Positions 1-5,332 of a stretch of 5,586 nucleotides of DNA are shown in pieces. A program made the translations under genes and the position numbers. The stretch is from an uncultured Fimbriimonadales bacterium. GTDB lineage: Bacteria > Armatimonadota > Fimbriimonadia > Fimbriimonadales > GBS-DC. The stretch covers positions 1 to 5,586 of the forward strand of contig CALAMM010000192.1 of NCBI GenBank assembly GCA_937925775.1, in the 5' to 3' direction. The notes under the pieces are model-generated. The model was given only the letters and a program-made list of their open reading frames with translations, did no database searches and had not been told where the DNA came from. How positions within the stretch are numbered: position 1 is the stretch's first letter; the number at the start of each line of letters is the position of its first letter.

Positions 1-205
1 CGCTACGCGGTGTGGCTTGGACAGTCTTGTCCAAGCAAAACTCGTCGGCGGGGACGCCGACGCTACGCGGTGTGGATTGGACAGTCTTGTCCAAGCAAAA
101 CTCGTCGGCGGGGACGCCGACGCTACGCGGTGTGGCTTGGACATTCTTGTCCAAGCGTTGCTCGTCGGCGGGACGCCGACGCTACGCGGTGTGGCTTGGA
201 CAGTT
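1..205 (+). repeat. Left tandem array of 60-bp double-hairpin repeat
   Basis: Three near-complete units (1-60, 61-120, 121-179) and a degraded fourth (from 180) lie in tandem. Units 1 and 2 differ at one base (C16 versus A76); unit 3 differs in the hairpin loop and linker and lacks one G. Each unit has two inverted repeats. Hairpin A (15-36, 75-96, 135-156) has 9-bp arms GCTTGGACA and TGTCCAAGC around a 4-nt loop (GTCT or TTCT), with one arm mismatch in unit 2. Hairpin B (43-62, 103-122, 163-181) has 8-bp arms CGTCGGCG and CGCCGACG around GGGA or GGA. The array lies 33 bases beyond the accA stop, so accDA transcripts may run into it, but no hairpin is followed by a T-run on either strand and it does not look like an ordinary intrinsic terminator. 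The unit has no stop in any plus frame, so it produces spurious reading frames. Positions 206-237 hold nothing I recognise. Confidence 0.93.
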
Positions 206-237
206 TGGACAAATCGGAAGGCGGGGGAACGCGGGGA

Positions 238-1194
238 TTACACCGCCTCATACACGCCGATTCGTCGGAACCGCTGGTAGCGGTGTTCGCGCAGGGCATC
301 AGGTTCCATCTGGCTGAGTTCGTCCAGTTGCTGTAGCACAGCGGAGCGCACGCTGAGTGCTGTGGTTTGCGGGTCGCGATGCGCTGCCCCCAACGGCTCA
401 GGGATGACTAAATCGATGAGTCCCAGTTCCAGCGCGCTTTCTGCGGTGAGTTTGAGCGCGTCGGCGGCTTGGGGGGCTTTGTTGGGATCGCGGTAGAGGA
501 TTGCCGCGCACCCTTCAGGTGGGATCACCGAGTAGATAGCATGTTCCAGCATCAACACGCGGTTTGCAGCGGCTAAGGCAATCGCGCCGCCGCTACCCCC
601 CTCACCGATAATCACGGCGACTGTCGGCACGGTCAACTCGAACATCGTGCGCATCGATTGCGCAATCGCCTCGCTGATGCCGCGCGATTCCGATTCCACG
701 CCGGGGTCGGCTGCGGGGGTGTCCACGAGGGTAAGCACGGGCAGGCGGAACTTTTCGGCGAGGCGGAAGAGGCGCATCGCCTTGCGGTAGCCCTCAGGTT
801 TTGCCATCGCGAAGTTGCGCTTTTGCCGCTCCTTCAGGTCGCGCCCCTTCTGCTGTCCTATGACCACCAGCTTGTAGCCCCCCAGTTTCGCCAAGCCGCC
901 CACGATGGCGGGGTCGTCGAAGCCGAGGCGGTCGCCGTGCAGTTCTAAAAATTGCTCGCACATCAGGCGAATGTAGTCCAGCGCGTAGGGGCGCTTTGGA
1001 TGGCGGGCGAGCAACACCTTGTCCCACGGGCGCAGGTGCGCAAAGATTTGCTTGAGCAGGCGTTCGCGTTGCGCTTCTAACTCGGCGATTTCGCGGGAAC
1101 GATCCAGCCCCTTCTCCGTTGCCAGCTGGCGCAACTCGGCGATGGCGCTCTCCAGCTCGTTGATGGGTTTCTCAAAGTCGAAGATGGTCATCAT
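238..1194 (-). CDS. accA: Acetyl-CoA carboxylase carboxyltransferase subunit alpha
   Basis: AccA pairs with AccD in an alpha2-beta2 carboxyltransferase that moves the carboxyl group from carboxybiotin on the carrier protein AccB to acetyl-CoA, giving malonyl-CoA for fatty acid synthesis in the cytoplasm. The 318-aa product is full length (E. coli AccA is 319 aa). Residues 1-55 form the usual N-terminal helical segment. The crotonase-like fold follows, with HGDR at 86-89, the FAMAKPEGYRKAMR block at 128-141, GEGGSGGA at 197-204 (family active-site glycines), YSVIPPEGCAAILY at 221-234, and IPEPLGAAHR at 264-273. One departure is the block after DTP (158-160): it reads AADPGVESESRG where E. coli has GAYPGVGAEERG. 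The start ATG overlaps the accD stop as ATGA, and GAGGAGG lies 10 nt upstream. A second ATG follows directly, so the start is uncertain by one codon. It is probably co-transcribed and translationally coupled with accD. Confidence 0.97.
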   Translation of the reverse strand: MMTIFDFEKPINELESAIAELRQLATEKGLDRSREIAELEAQRERLLKQIFAHLRPWDKVLLARHPKRPYALDYIRLMCEQFLELHGDRLGFDDPAIVGGLAKLGGYKLVVIGQQKGRDLKERQKRNFAMAKPEGYRKAMRLFRLAEKFRLPVLTLVDTPAADPGVESESRGISEAIAQSMRTMFELTVPTVAVIIGEGGSGGAIALAAANRVLMLEHAIYSVIPPEGCAAILYRDPNKAPQAADALKLTAESALELGLIDLVIPEPLGAAHRDPQTTALSVRSAVLQQLDELSQMEPDALREHRYQRFRRIGVYEAV

Positions 1195-2009
1195 CGCGCA
1201 TGCGCCTCCTCAGGCAGGAACATTTCCAGCAAGTAGGCAAGTGTCGGACGGAGTTGTTTGCGCGGGACGATGAGGTCGATCATGCCGTGTTCGTGCTGGA
1301 ATTCGGCGGTCTGGAAGTTGGCGGGTGGTTTGCCGACGCTGGCTTGCGCCGCCACGCGCTGCCCTGCGAAGCCGACCATCGCTCCTGGCTCGGCGAGGAT
1401 GACATCCGCCAGCGAGGCGAAACTTGCCAATACGCCTGCCATTGTCGGGTCGGTGAACACGGCGATGTAGGGCATGCCCGCGCGGTGCAGCTTGCCTACG
1501 GCGGCGGTGGTTTTCGCCATCTGCATCAGCGAGAGAAGTCCCTCCTGCATCCGCGCTCCCCCCGACGCGCAGAACAGAATCACGGGCAACCTGCGCTCTG
1601 CCCCCCGCTCAAAGCACCGCGCGACCTTCTCGCCGACAACCGACCCCATGCTGCCCCCCATAAAGCCGAAATCCATCGCGCCGATGATAATCTCGTAGCC
1701 GCCCAGCATCGCTGTGCCCGTGATAATCGCCTCGTTTTCGCCTGAAGCCGCCGCGCCTTTTTGCAGCTTCTCCGCGTAATCGGGGAAGTTCAGCGGGTCG
1801 GCAGGGCGTAGGTCGGCATCGGTCTCTCGAAAGGTGTCGGGGTCAACGGTGAGCAGGATGCGTTCACGGGCGCGGAGGCGGTGGTGATGCCCGCAGTGGG
1901 GGCACACGCGCATCCCCCGCTCGAAATCGGGGCGGAACAGGATCTTTTTACACTTCGCGCACTGCACCCACTGCTCCGCGTTTGCCTGCACAGCCGCTCG
2001 CCTTTGCAT
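1191..2009 (-). CDS. accD: Acetyl-CoA carboxylase carboxyltransferase subunit beta
   Basis: AccD is the beta subunit of the malonyl-CoA-forming carboxyltransferase. I start it at the ATG at 2009-2007, giving 272 aa, because GAGGG sits 7 nt upstream and the protein then begins just before the zinc ribbon. The frame stays open to 2126, but that extension is translated through the tRNA and intergenic DNA and is not real. The zinc ribbon uses C17, C20, C36 and C39 (CX2C-X15-CX2C, the bacterial AccD pattern). The catalytic fold shows MGGSMGSVVGEK (117-128), CASGGARMQEG (147-157), TDPTMAGV (186-193), GFAGQRV (213-219) and FQTAEFQHEHGMIDLIV (232-248). Compared with E. coli, TMGGV has become TMAGV and FAGPRV has become FAGQRV. 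It is shorter than E. coli AccD (304 aa), mainly at the ends. It is followed directly by accA with an ATGA overlap. Confidence 0.96.
   Translation of the reverse strand: MQRRAAVQANAEQWVQCAKCKKILFRPDFERGMRVCPHCGHHHRLRARERILLTVDPDTFRETDADLRPADPLNFPDYAEKLQKGAAASGENEAIITGTAMLGGYEIIIGAMDFGFMGGSMGSVVGEKVARCFERGAERRLPVILFCASGGARMQEGLLSLMQMAKTTAAVGKLHRAGMPYIAVFTDPTMAGVLASFASLADVILAEPGAMVGFAGQRVAAQASVGKPPANFQTAEFQHEHGMIDLIVPRKQLRPTLAYLLEMFLPEEAHAR
1205..1211 (-). promoter_or_regulatory. Ribosome binding site of accA
   Basis: GAGGAGG on the minus strand lies within the last codons of accD, 10 nt before the accA ATG at 1194. accA therefore has its own strong Shine-Dalgarno as well as the ATGA overlap, which fits near-stoichiometric production of the two subunits. 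Confidence 0.75.
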
Positions 2010-2016
2010 GTGCTTT

Positions 2017-2021
2017 CCCTC
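2017..2021 (-). promoter_or_regulatory. Ribosome binding site deciding the accD start
   Basis: GAGGG on the minus strand is spaced 7 nt from the ATG at 2009. No comparable site precedes the further upstream ATG at 2126, which lies inside the tRNA. This site is the main reason for choosing the 272-aa AccD. Confidence 0.65.
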
Positions 2022-2067
2022 TGCCCCAAGCCCGAAACGCCACGAACGGCGCACTCTGTTGACGCGC

Positions 2068-2081
2068 GGGCAGAAATGCCC
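2068..2081. other. Small hairpin between tRNA-Leu and accD
   Basis: An inverted repeat GGGCA-GAAA-TGCCC (plus-strand reading; TTTC loop on the minus strand) lies in the 87-base gap between the tRNA 3' end and accD. The stem is only 5 bp and no T-run follows, so it is a poor terminator. It could be a processing or leader structure, or chance. Just after the tRNA CCA end the minus strand reads AGATTTTTGG, a short T-run that might allow partial termination behind the tRNA acceptor stem. I see no clear separate promoter for accD in the gap. Confidence 0.25.
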
Positions 2082-2096
2082 ATGCTCCAAAAATCT

Positions 2097-2185
2097 TGGT
2101 GCCGGAGGTGGGACTCGAACCCACACCTGGGTCGCCCCAGACCGATTTTTGAGACCGGCGCGTCTACCAGTTCCGCCACTCCGGC
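2097..2185 (-). tRNA. tRNA-Leu (anticodon CAA)
   Basis: This is a class II tRNA, 86 nt plus an encoded CCA (2099-2097). Acceptor arms GCCGGAG (2185-2179) and CTCCGGC (2107-2101) pair over all 7 bp, with discriminator A at 2100. The D-loop contains GGTAGAC. The anticodon stem is CCGGT with ATCGG (one G-T pair) around the loop CTCAAAA (2153-2147), giving anticodon CAA at 2151-2149, which reads UUG leucine codons. The long variable arm is CTGGG-GCGA-CCCAG, as expected for leucine. The T-arm is GTGGG with CCCAC around TTCGAGT. All elements are intact. It lies just upstream of accD on the same strand, so read-through into accDA is possible. Confidence 0.97.
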
Positions 2186-2195
2186 TCGGAGCGTT

Positions 2196-2201
2196 ATTAT
2201 A
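2196..2201 (-). promoter_or_regulatory. -10 box of the tRNA-Leu promoter
   Basis: The minus strand has a perfect TATAAT ending 10 nt before the tRNA 5' end at 2185, which places transcription start at about 2188-2190 and leaves a leader of only a few bases. No good TTGACA-like -35 is visible 16-19 nt further upstream. This may also be the promoter for accDA if transcription reads through the tRNA. Confidence 0.7.
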
Positions 2202-2215
2202 CCCTATCGGGTATA
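2198..2215. promoter_or_regulatory. Palindrome in the divergent promoter region
   Basis: A perfect 7-bp inverted repeat, TATACCC and GGGTATA, is separated by TATC. It overlaps the tRNA -10 box on the minus strand, and its right arm (TATACC at 2212-2217) is a possible -10 for the plus-strand peptidase gene. It could be an operator, or it could simply be two back-to-back -10 regions. The peptidase ATG at 2225 follows 7 nt after TATACC with no Shine-Dalgarno between, so use of this -10 would give a leaderless or almost leaderless mRNA. Confidence 0.4.
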
Positions 2216-2224
2216 CCTTTTCGG

Positions 2225-3514
2225 ATGAGACGACTCACCCTACTTGGATGGCTTCGCGGTCTGTTGATGTTTGCGCCCGCGCTCCTACTTACCGTGTGCG
2301 CTCGCCCTCAGCAGCTCAGCGAGTCGCAACGCCAAGAGGTGTTCCAGTTCGTGTGGGAGGAGGTGAAACGCTCGCACTATGACCCGGCTCTTGGCGGGGT
2401 GGACTGGGACGCCGTACGCACTCGGTACGCGCCGCGAGTGCGTGAAGCGAAGACCGATGACGAGTTTTACCGCGTCCTGAACCAGATGCTGGGCGAGTTG
2501 AAGCAGTCGCACTTCGGGGTGATTCCGCCGGGGGCGTTTGTGGCGCAGGAGGCGGCGCGTACGCGCCTTGCCGATGGCGAGACGGGACTGACCGTGCAGT
2601 TGGTGGAGGGTCGACCCATCGTGGTACGGGTGCGGGCTGGCTCCCCTGCGGCGCGCATGGGCATCCCGTCAGGCGCGGAAATCGTGCAGATTGACGACAT
2701 CGATGCCGCGCAGCTGCTGGCGCGTATCCGCGCACGCCAGCTGCCTCCCGTAGAGGAGCGGTTCGAGGCCTACCTTGCGTTTCGGGCGTTTCTGAGCGGG
2801 CGTGCTGGGAGCGAGGTGCGCCTCCGATATCGCGACTTAGACGACAAGGAACACCTCGTGACGCTCACACGCGAAGCGGTGCGCGGCGCGCGCGTGCAGT
2901 TCGGCTTCCTACCTGAAATCCGCGTGCAAATCGAAAGCCGCATCCTGCCGGGCAACATCGGCTACCTCGCGTTCAACGCCTTCTTCCCGCCCGTGATGCG
3001 CGAGCTGCCCCAACGCCTGCGCGAAATGGCGAACACCGACGGACTAATCATCGACCTGCGCGAGAACATCGGCGGCATCGGGCTAATGGCAGGCGGTGTG
3101 ATGGGGTATTTGGTGCAGCGTGAGACGCCTCTTGGCACCATGCGCCTGCGCGACGGCACTTTCGGCATCGTCGCCTACCCGCAGACCCCGACCTATCGCA
3201 AACCTGTGGTCGTGCTGGTGGACGAGTTTACGGTCTCTACCGCCGAGATTCTGGCAGCAGGCTTGCAGGAGGCGCGTCGCGCCACGATCATCGGACGCCC
3301 CACCCCCGGCAAGGCACTCCCCTCGAAAATCGTGCAGCTCCCCTACGGCGGCTATCTGCAGTGTGTGCTGGCGGACTACGAGACGGCACGCAAGCGACGC
3401 ATCGAGGGCGTCGGTGTAATCCCAGATATCGAGGTCGAACTCACACGCGCGATGTTTCGACACACCTCTGACCCTGTACTCCAGCGGGCGGTGGCATTTC
3501 TGAAGAGCCAATAG
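2225..3514 (+). CDS. S41-family (C-terminal processing) peptidase, secreted
   Basis: This 429-aa protein is a serine/lysine-dyad peptidase of the S41 (Ctp/tail-specific protease) family, probably acting outside the cytoplasmic membrane. Residues 1-26 look like a signal peptide (MRR, a hydrophobic core, then possible cleavage after V-C-A; LTVC is a poor lipobox because V precedes C). Residues 35-100 match the S41 N-terminal helical region, including DW at 60-61 and the KQSHFG turn at 93-98. A PDZ-like domain covers about 118-165 (AGSPAARMGIPSG at 138-150). The peptidase core has IIDLRENIGG (275-284). The likely nucleophile is S338 in VSTAE, and the base is K363 in PGK, 25 residues apart as in E. 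coli Prc (S430, K455). The residue at K+4, Gln in Prc, is S367 here. The C-terminus has EGVGVIPDIEV (394-404). The start at 2225 is chosen for the complete signal peptide; it has no Shine-Dalgarno. The substrate cannot be read from the sequence. Confidence 0.92.
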   Translation: MRRLTLLGWLRGLLMFAPALLLTVCARPQQLSESQRQEVFQFVWEEVKRSHYDPALGGVDWDAVRTRYAPRVREAKTDDEFYRVLNQMLGELKQSHFGVIPPGAFVAQEAARTRLADGETGLTVQLVEGRPIVVRVRAGSPAARMGIPSGAEIVQIDDIDAAQLLARIRARQLPPVEERFEAYLAFRAFLSGRAGSEVRLRYRDLDDKEHLVTLTREAVRGARVQFGFLPEIRVQIESRILPGNIGYLAFNAFFPPVMRELPQRLREMANTDGLIIDLRENIGGIGLMAGGVMGYLVQRETPLGTMRLRDGTFGIVAYPQTPTYRKPVVVLVDEFTVSTAEILAAGLQEARRATIIGRPTPGKALPSKIVQLPYGGYLQCVLADYETARKRRIEGVGVIPDIEVELTRAMFRHTSDPVLQRAVAFLKSQ

Positions 3515-3525
3515 CCGTCGCTATT
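3510..3525. terminator. Short hairpin containing both convergent stop codons
   Basis: The two genes converge with only 6 bases between their stops. The arms AATAGC and GCTATT flank CGTC, and each arm contains one gene's TAG stop. The 6-bp stem is weak and is followed only by TTTCCCC on the plus strand and no T-run on the minus strand, so terminator function is doubtful. Its symmetry could still let it serve transcripts arriving from either side. Confidence 0.3.
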
Positions 3526-3832
3526 TCCCCCGCTCCAACTCTTCCAGCTCGGCGCGGCGAACATTCAGGTAAAGTCCCACGCCACGATTGGCAATCATCC
3601 CGCCCGCGATTATCATCACAAGCAAGAGGAGGATGTTGCGAACGCTCGCCCACACGCCCGCGGCGATGCTGGGTAAATCGGGCTGATGGGTGCTGGGGTT
3701 GTTCATCAGCTCGCGCGGGGATATGGTGAACTGCTCATAGGCGAGGTAGAAGCATCCGACCATCAGTCCCACGCCAAGGAGGGTGATTGCCAGCGCTGTG
3801 ATGCGTCCGAGCCAATCGCGGTGGGGTTTCAT
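3521..3832 (-). CDS. Small two-pass membrane protein, unknown function
   Basis: I do not recognise a family for this 103-aa protein. Residues about 10-31 (from R10, ITALAITLLGVGLMVGCFYL) and 60-82 (rich in L, I, V and G) are predicted membrane spans, joined by a loop of about 28 residues containing SPRELMNNPSTHQPDLPS. The C-terminus (residues 83-103) is charged, with VRRAELEELERGK likely forming a short helix. With MKPHR at the N-terminus and RR near the end, the positive-inside rule puts both ends in the cytoplasm and the loop outside. Its ATG overlaps the stop of the upstream HEAT-repeat gene as ATGA, and no Shine-Dalgarno is visible before it, so translation probably depends on coupling. 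That arrangement suggests the two proteins are made, and may work, together at the membrane. Confidence 0.8.
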   Translation of the reverse strand: MKPHRDWLGRITALAITLLGVGLMVGCFYLAYEQFTISPRELMNNPSTHQPDLPSIAAGVWASVRNILLLLVMIIAGGMIANRGVGLYLNVRRAELEELERGK

Positions 3833-5253
3833 GGCGATAGTTGTTGCAATCCGCGTTGCGCGACTTGACGCAGGGCAGGGTCTTCGGCGCGGGCGGCTTG
3901 CTGGAGCAGGGGGATTGCTGCCGTACTCTTGCGTTCGATGAGGGCGATGAGCGCGTAGAGGCGCGTTTGGGGGTTCTGCGCCGCTTTGAGTAGGGCTGGC
4001 TCTGCGGCGGGGATTTGGCTCAGCGCTTGCGCGGCGAGGTAGGCAGCGGTCGTATCCGAGCTGCTCAGGGCTTGAATCAGGGGGTCCACGGCGGGTTCAC
4101 CGATTTGCGCGAGGCTCCGCGCCGCGTTTTGCGCCACGCCTCCATCGGGATGGCTCAGGGCGCGAATGAGCAAGGGCACCGCTTCGGGACGCCCAACTGC
4201 GCCAAGCGATTGCGCAGCGGTGCGTCGCACTTCGGGCACTGTATCGTGCAGCAACGTGCCCAGCAGCTGCGCTGCTGGCGCGGAGGGGATTCCGCCCAGC
4301 GCCGTCGCGGCGCGACGGCGCACTGTGGGATTGGGGCTTCGCGCCGCCTCCGCCAGATACGGCAGTGCCTTCGTGCCCGCCCGCTGCAACCCCAGCGCGG
4401 CGGCGTCCGCCACTGTCAAGTTCAGCTCCGCTAAGGCGTCTTTCAGCGCACGGAGCGCGTTCGGCGTGCCGATTGCGCCCAGCCCCAGCGCGACCTGCGC
4501 CCGCGCGTCAGGGTCTTCCACAGGCGAACGCAACGCCTGAACCAGCACCTCCTCCGTGCGGGGGTCTGCAATGCTCCCCAGCGCGGACAGCACGACCCGC
4601 CGCTTCTCCACAGGCAACTTCAGGTAGGGTAAGATGGCATCTGTGGCGCGACGGTCCCCAATGCGCCCCAGCGCGGCGATAGTATCTAAGCGCAACCCCT
4701 CGTCCTCCGCCGTACGCAGAATCGAGAGCAAACCGGGCACGCTTTTCGAGCCGAAATATGCCAAGACTTCTGTGGCTGCGGCGCGCCCGCCTGGGTCCTC
4801 GAAAAGCTTGAGCGCGTGGGGGATCGAGTCCTCGCCCAGCGCGATCATCACTTGCACGGTGCCGCTGCGCACTTTCGCGTCGCCGTTTTTCAGCCCTTCT
4901 GCGACGGCAGCGAGGTTGCTCTTGCCGATACGCTTGAGCGTTTCCAGGAATCGGTCGCGCACGCGCGGGTCGGGGTCACGGAGCATCGCAAGCGCGATTT
5001 TGACCCCATCGGCGTTGTTCATCGCCTCCACGCCGTCCGCCACGCGCATACGCGCGGGTAACTTACGCGACTGGAGCAGGTCAAAAAAGTCGTCTCGTTG
5101 CGCCAGCGTGGCGAGCGCGGCTGTCTGCTGCGCGCGGTCTGCCCCTGTTGCCTGCTCGATGAGGCGGTTCGTCGTGATGTTGTTCCAGACTGCACTGCCC
5201 ATCACGCCGCCTACTGCCACGAGGAAGAGGAGCCGAATGAGCCAGCGATTCAT
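3829..5253 (-). CDS. Membrane-anchored HEAT-repeat protein
   Basis: The 474-aa product starts with MNRWLIRLLF and a hydrophobic segment (about residues 4-24) that looks like an uncleaved signal anchor. From about residue 80 to the end it is a run of roughly a dozen HEAT-type helical repeats. Typical blocks are DPRVRDRFLETLKRIG (95-110), EKRRVVLSALGSIAD (216-230), NPTVRRRAATALGGI (308-322), VPEVRRTAAQSLGAVG (339-354) and DPALRQVAQRGLQQL (458-472). HEAT arrays are protein-binding solenoids; no catalytic residues are visible. The R/K-rich N-terminus suggests the array lies outside the membrane, though this is inference. I start at 5253-5251 because the in-frame extension to 5352 is translated partly from the 60-bp repeat and has low-complexity, repeat-derived sequence. 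No Shine-Dalgarno is evident at the chosen start. It is the first gene of a probable two-gene operon with the small membrane protein downstream. Confidence 0.88.
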   Translation of the reverse strand: MNRWLIRLLFLVAVGGVMGSAVWNNITTNRLIEQATGADRAQQTAALATLAQRDDFFDLLQSRKLPARMRVADGVEAMNNADGVKIALAMLRDPDPRVRDRFLETLKRIGKSNLAAVAEGLKNGDAKVRSGTVQVMIALGEDSIPHALKLFEDPGGRAAATEVLAYFGSKSVPGLLSILRTAEDEGLRLDTIAALGRIGDRRATDAILPYLKLPVEKRRVVLSALGSIADPRTEEVLVQALRSPVEDPDARAQVALGLGAIGTPNALRALKDALAELNLTVADAAALGLQRAGTKALPYLAEAARSPNPTVRRRAATALGGIPSAPAAQLLGTLLHDTVPEVRRTAAQSLGAVGRPEAVPLLIRALSHPDGGVAQNAARSLAQIGEPAVDPLIQALSSSDTTAAYLAAQALSQIPAAEPALLKAAQNPQTRLYALIALIERKSTAAIPLLQQAARAEDPALRQVAQRGLQQLSP

Positions 5254-5332
5254 CAGTGGCTTGATTCGTGGTTTCCGCCTGTTTTCCTGCCGATTGGCAA
5301 CGCCAAGAAAGGTGTCGCCCCTGCGCCCAGTG
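5254..5332. other. Leader region upstream of the HEAT-repeat gene
   Basis: These 79 bases separate the chosen HEAT-gene start from the first hairpin of the right array. They include a small inverted repeat, TTGGC-AAC-GCCAA (5294-5306), which could be an operator or a chance structure. I see no convincing -10/-35 pair on the minus strand. The promoter may lie within or beyond the repeats. Confidence 0.3.

Noticed and set aside
1..205. CRISPR array
   Set aside because: Repeats are contiguous tandem 60-bp units without unique spacers, and no cas genes are present.
1..205. Intrinsic terminator of accDA
   Set aside because: The hairpins have no following T-run on the minus strand, and the same element occurs upstream of another gene on the right.
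10..336. Plus-strand reading frames of about 100 codons at the left end
   Set aside because: They are translations of the 60-bp repeats continuing antisense into the 3' end of accA, with no ribosome site or recognisable domain.
1200..1745. 181-codon plus-strand frame antisense to accD
   Set aside because: It is a high-GC shadow of a clearly conserved gene, with no domain or start signal.
2010..2126. In-frame 39-residue N-terminal extension of AccD beginning MWVRVPPPAP
   Set aside because: It is translated through the tRNA-Leu T-arm and the intergenic gap. The internal ATG at 2009 has a ribosome site and matches the family N-terminus.
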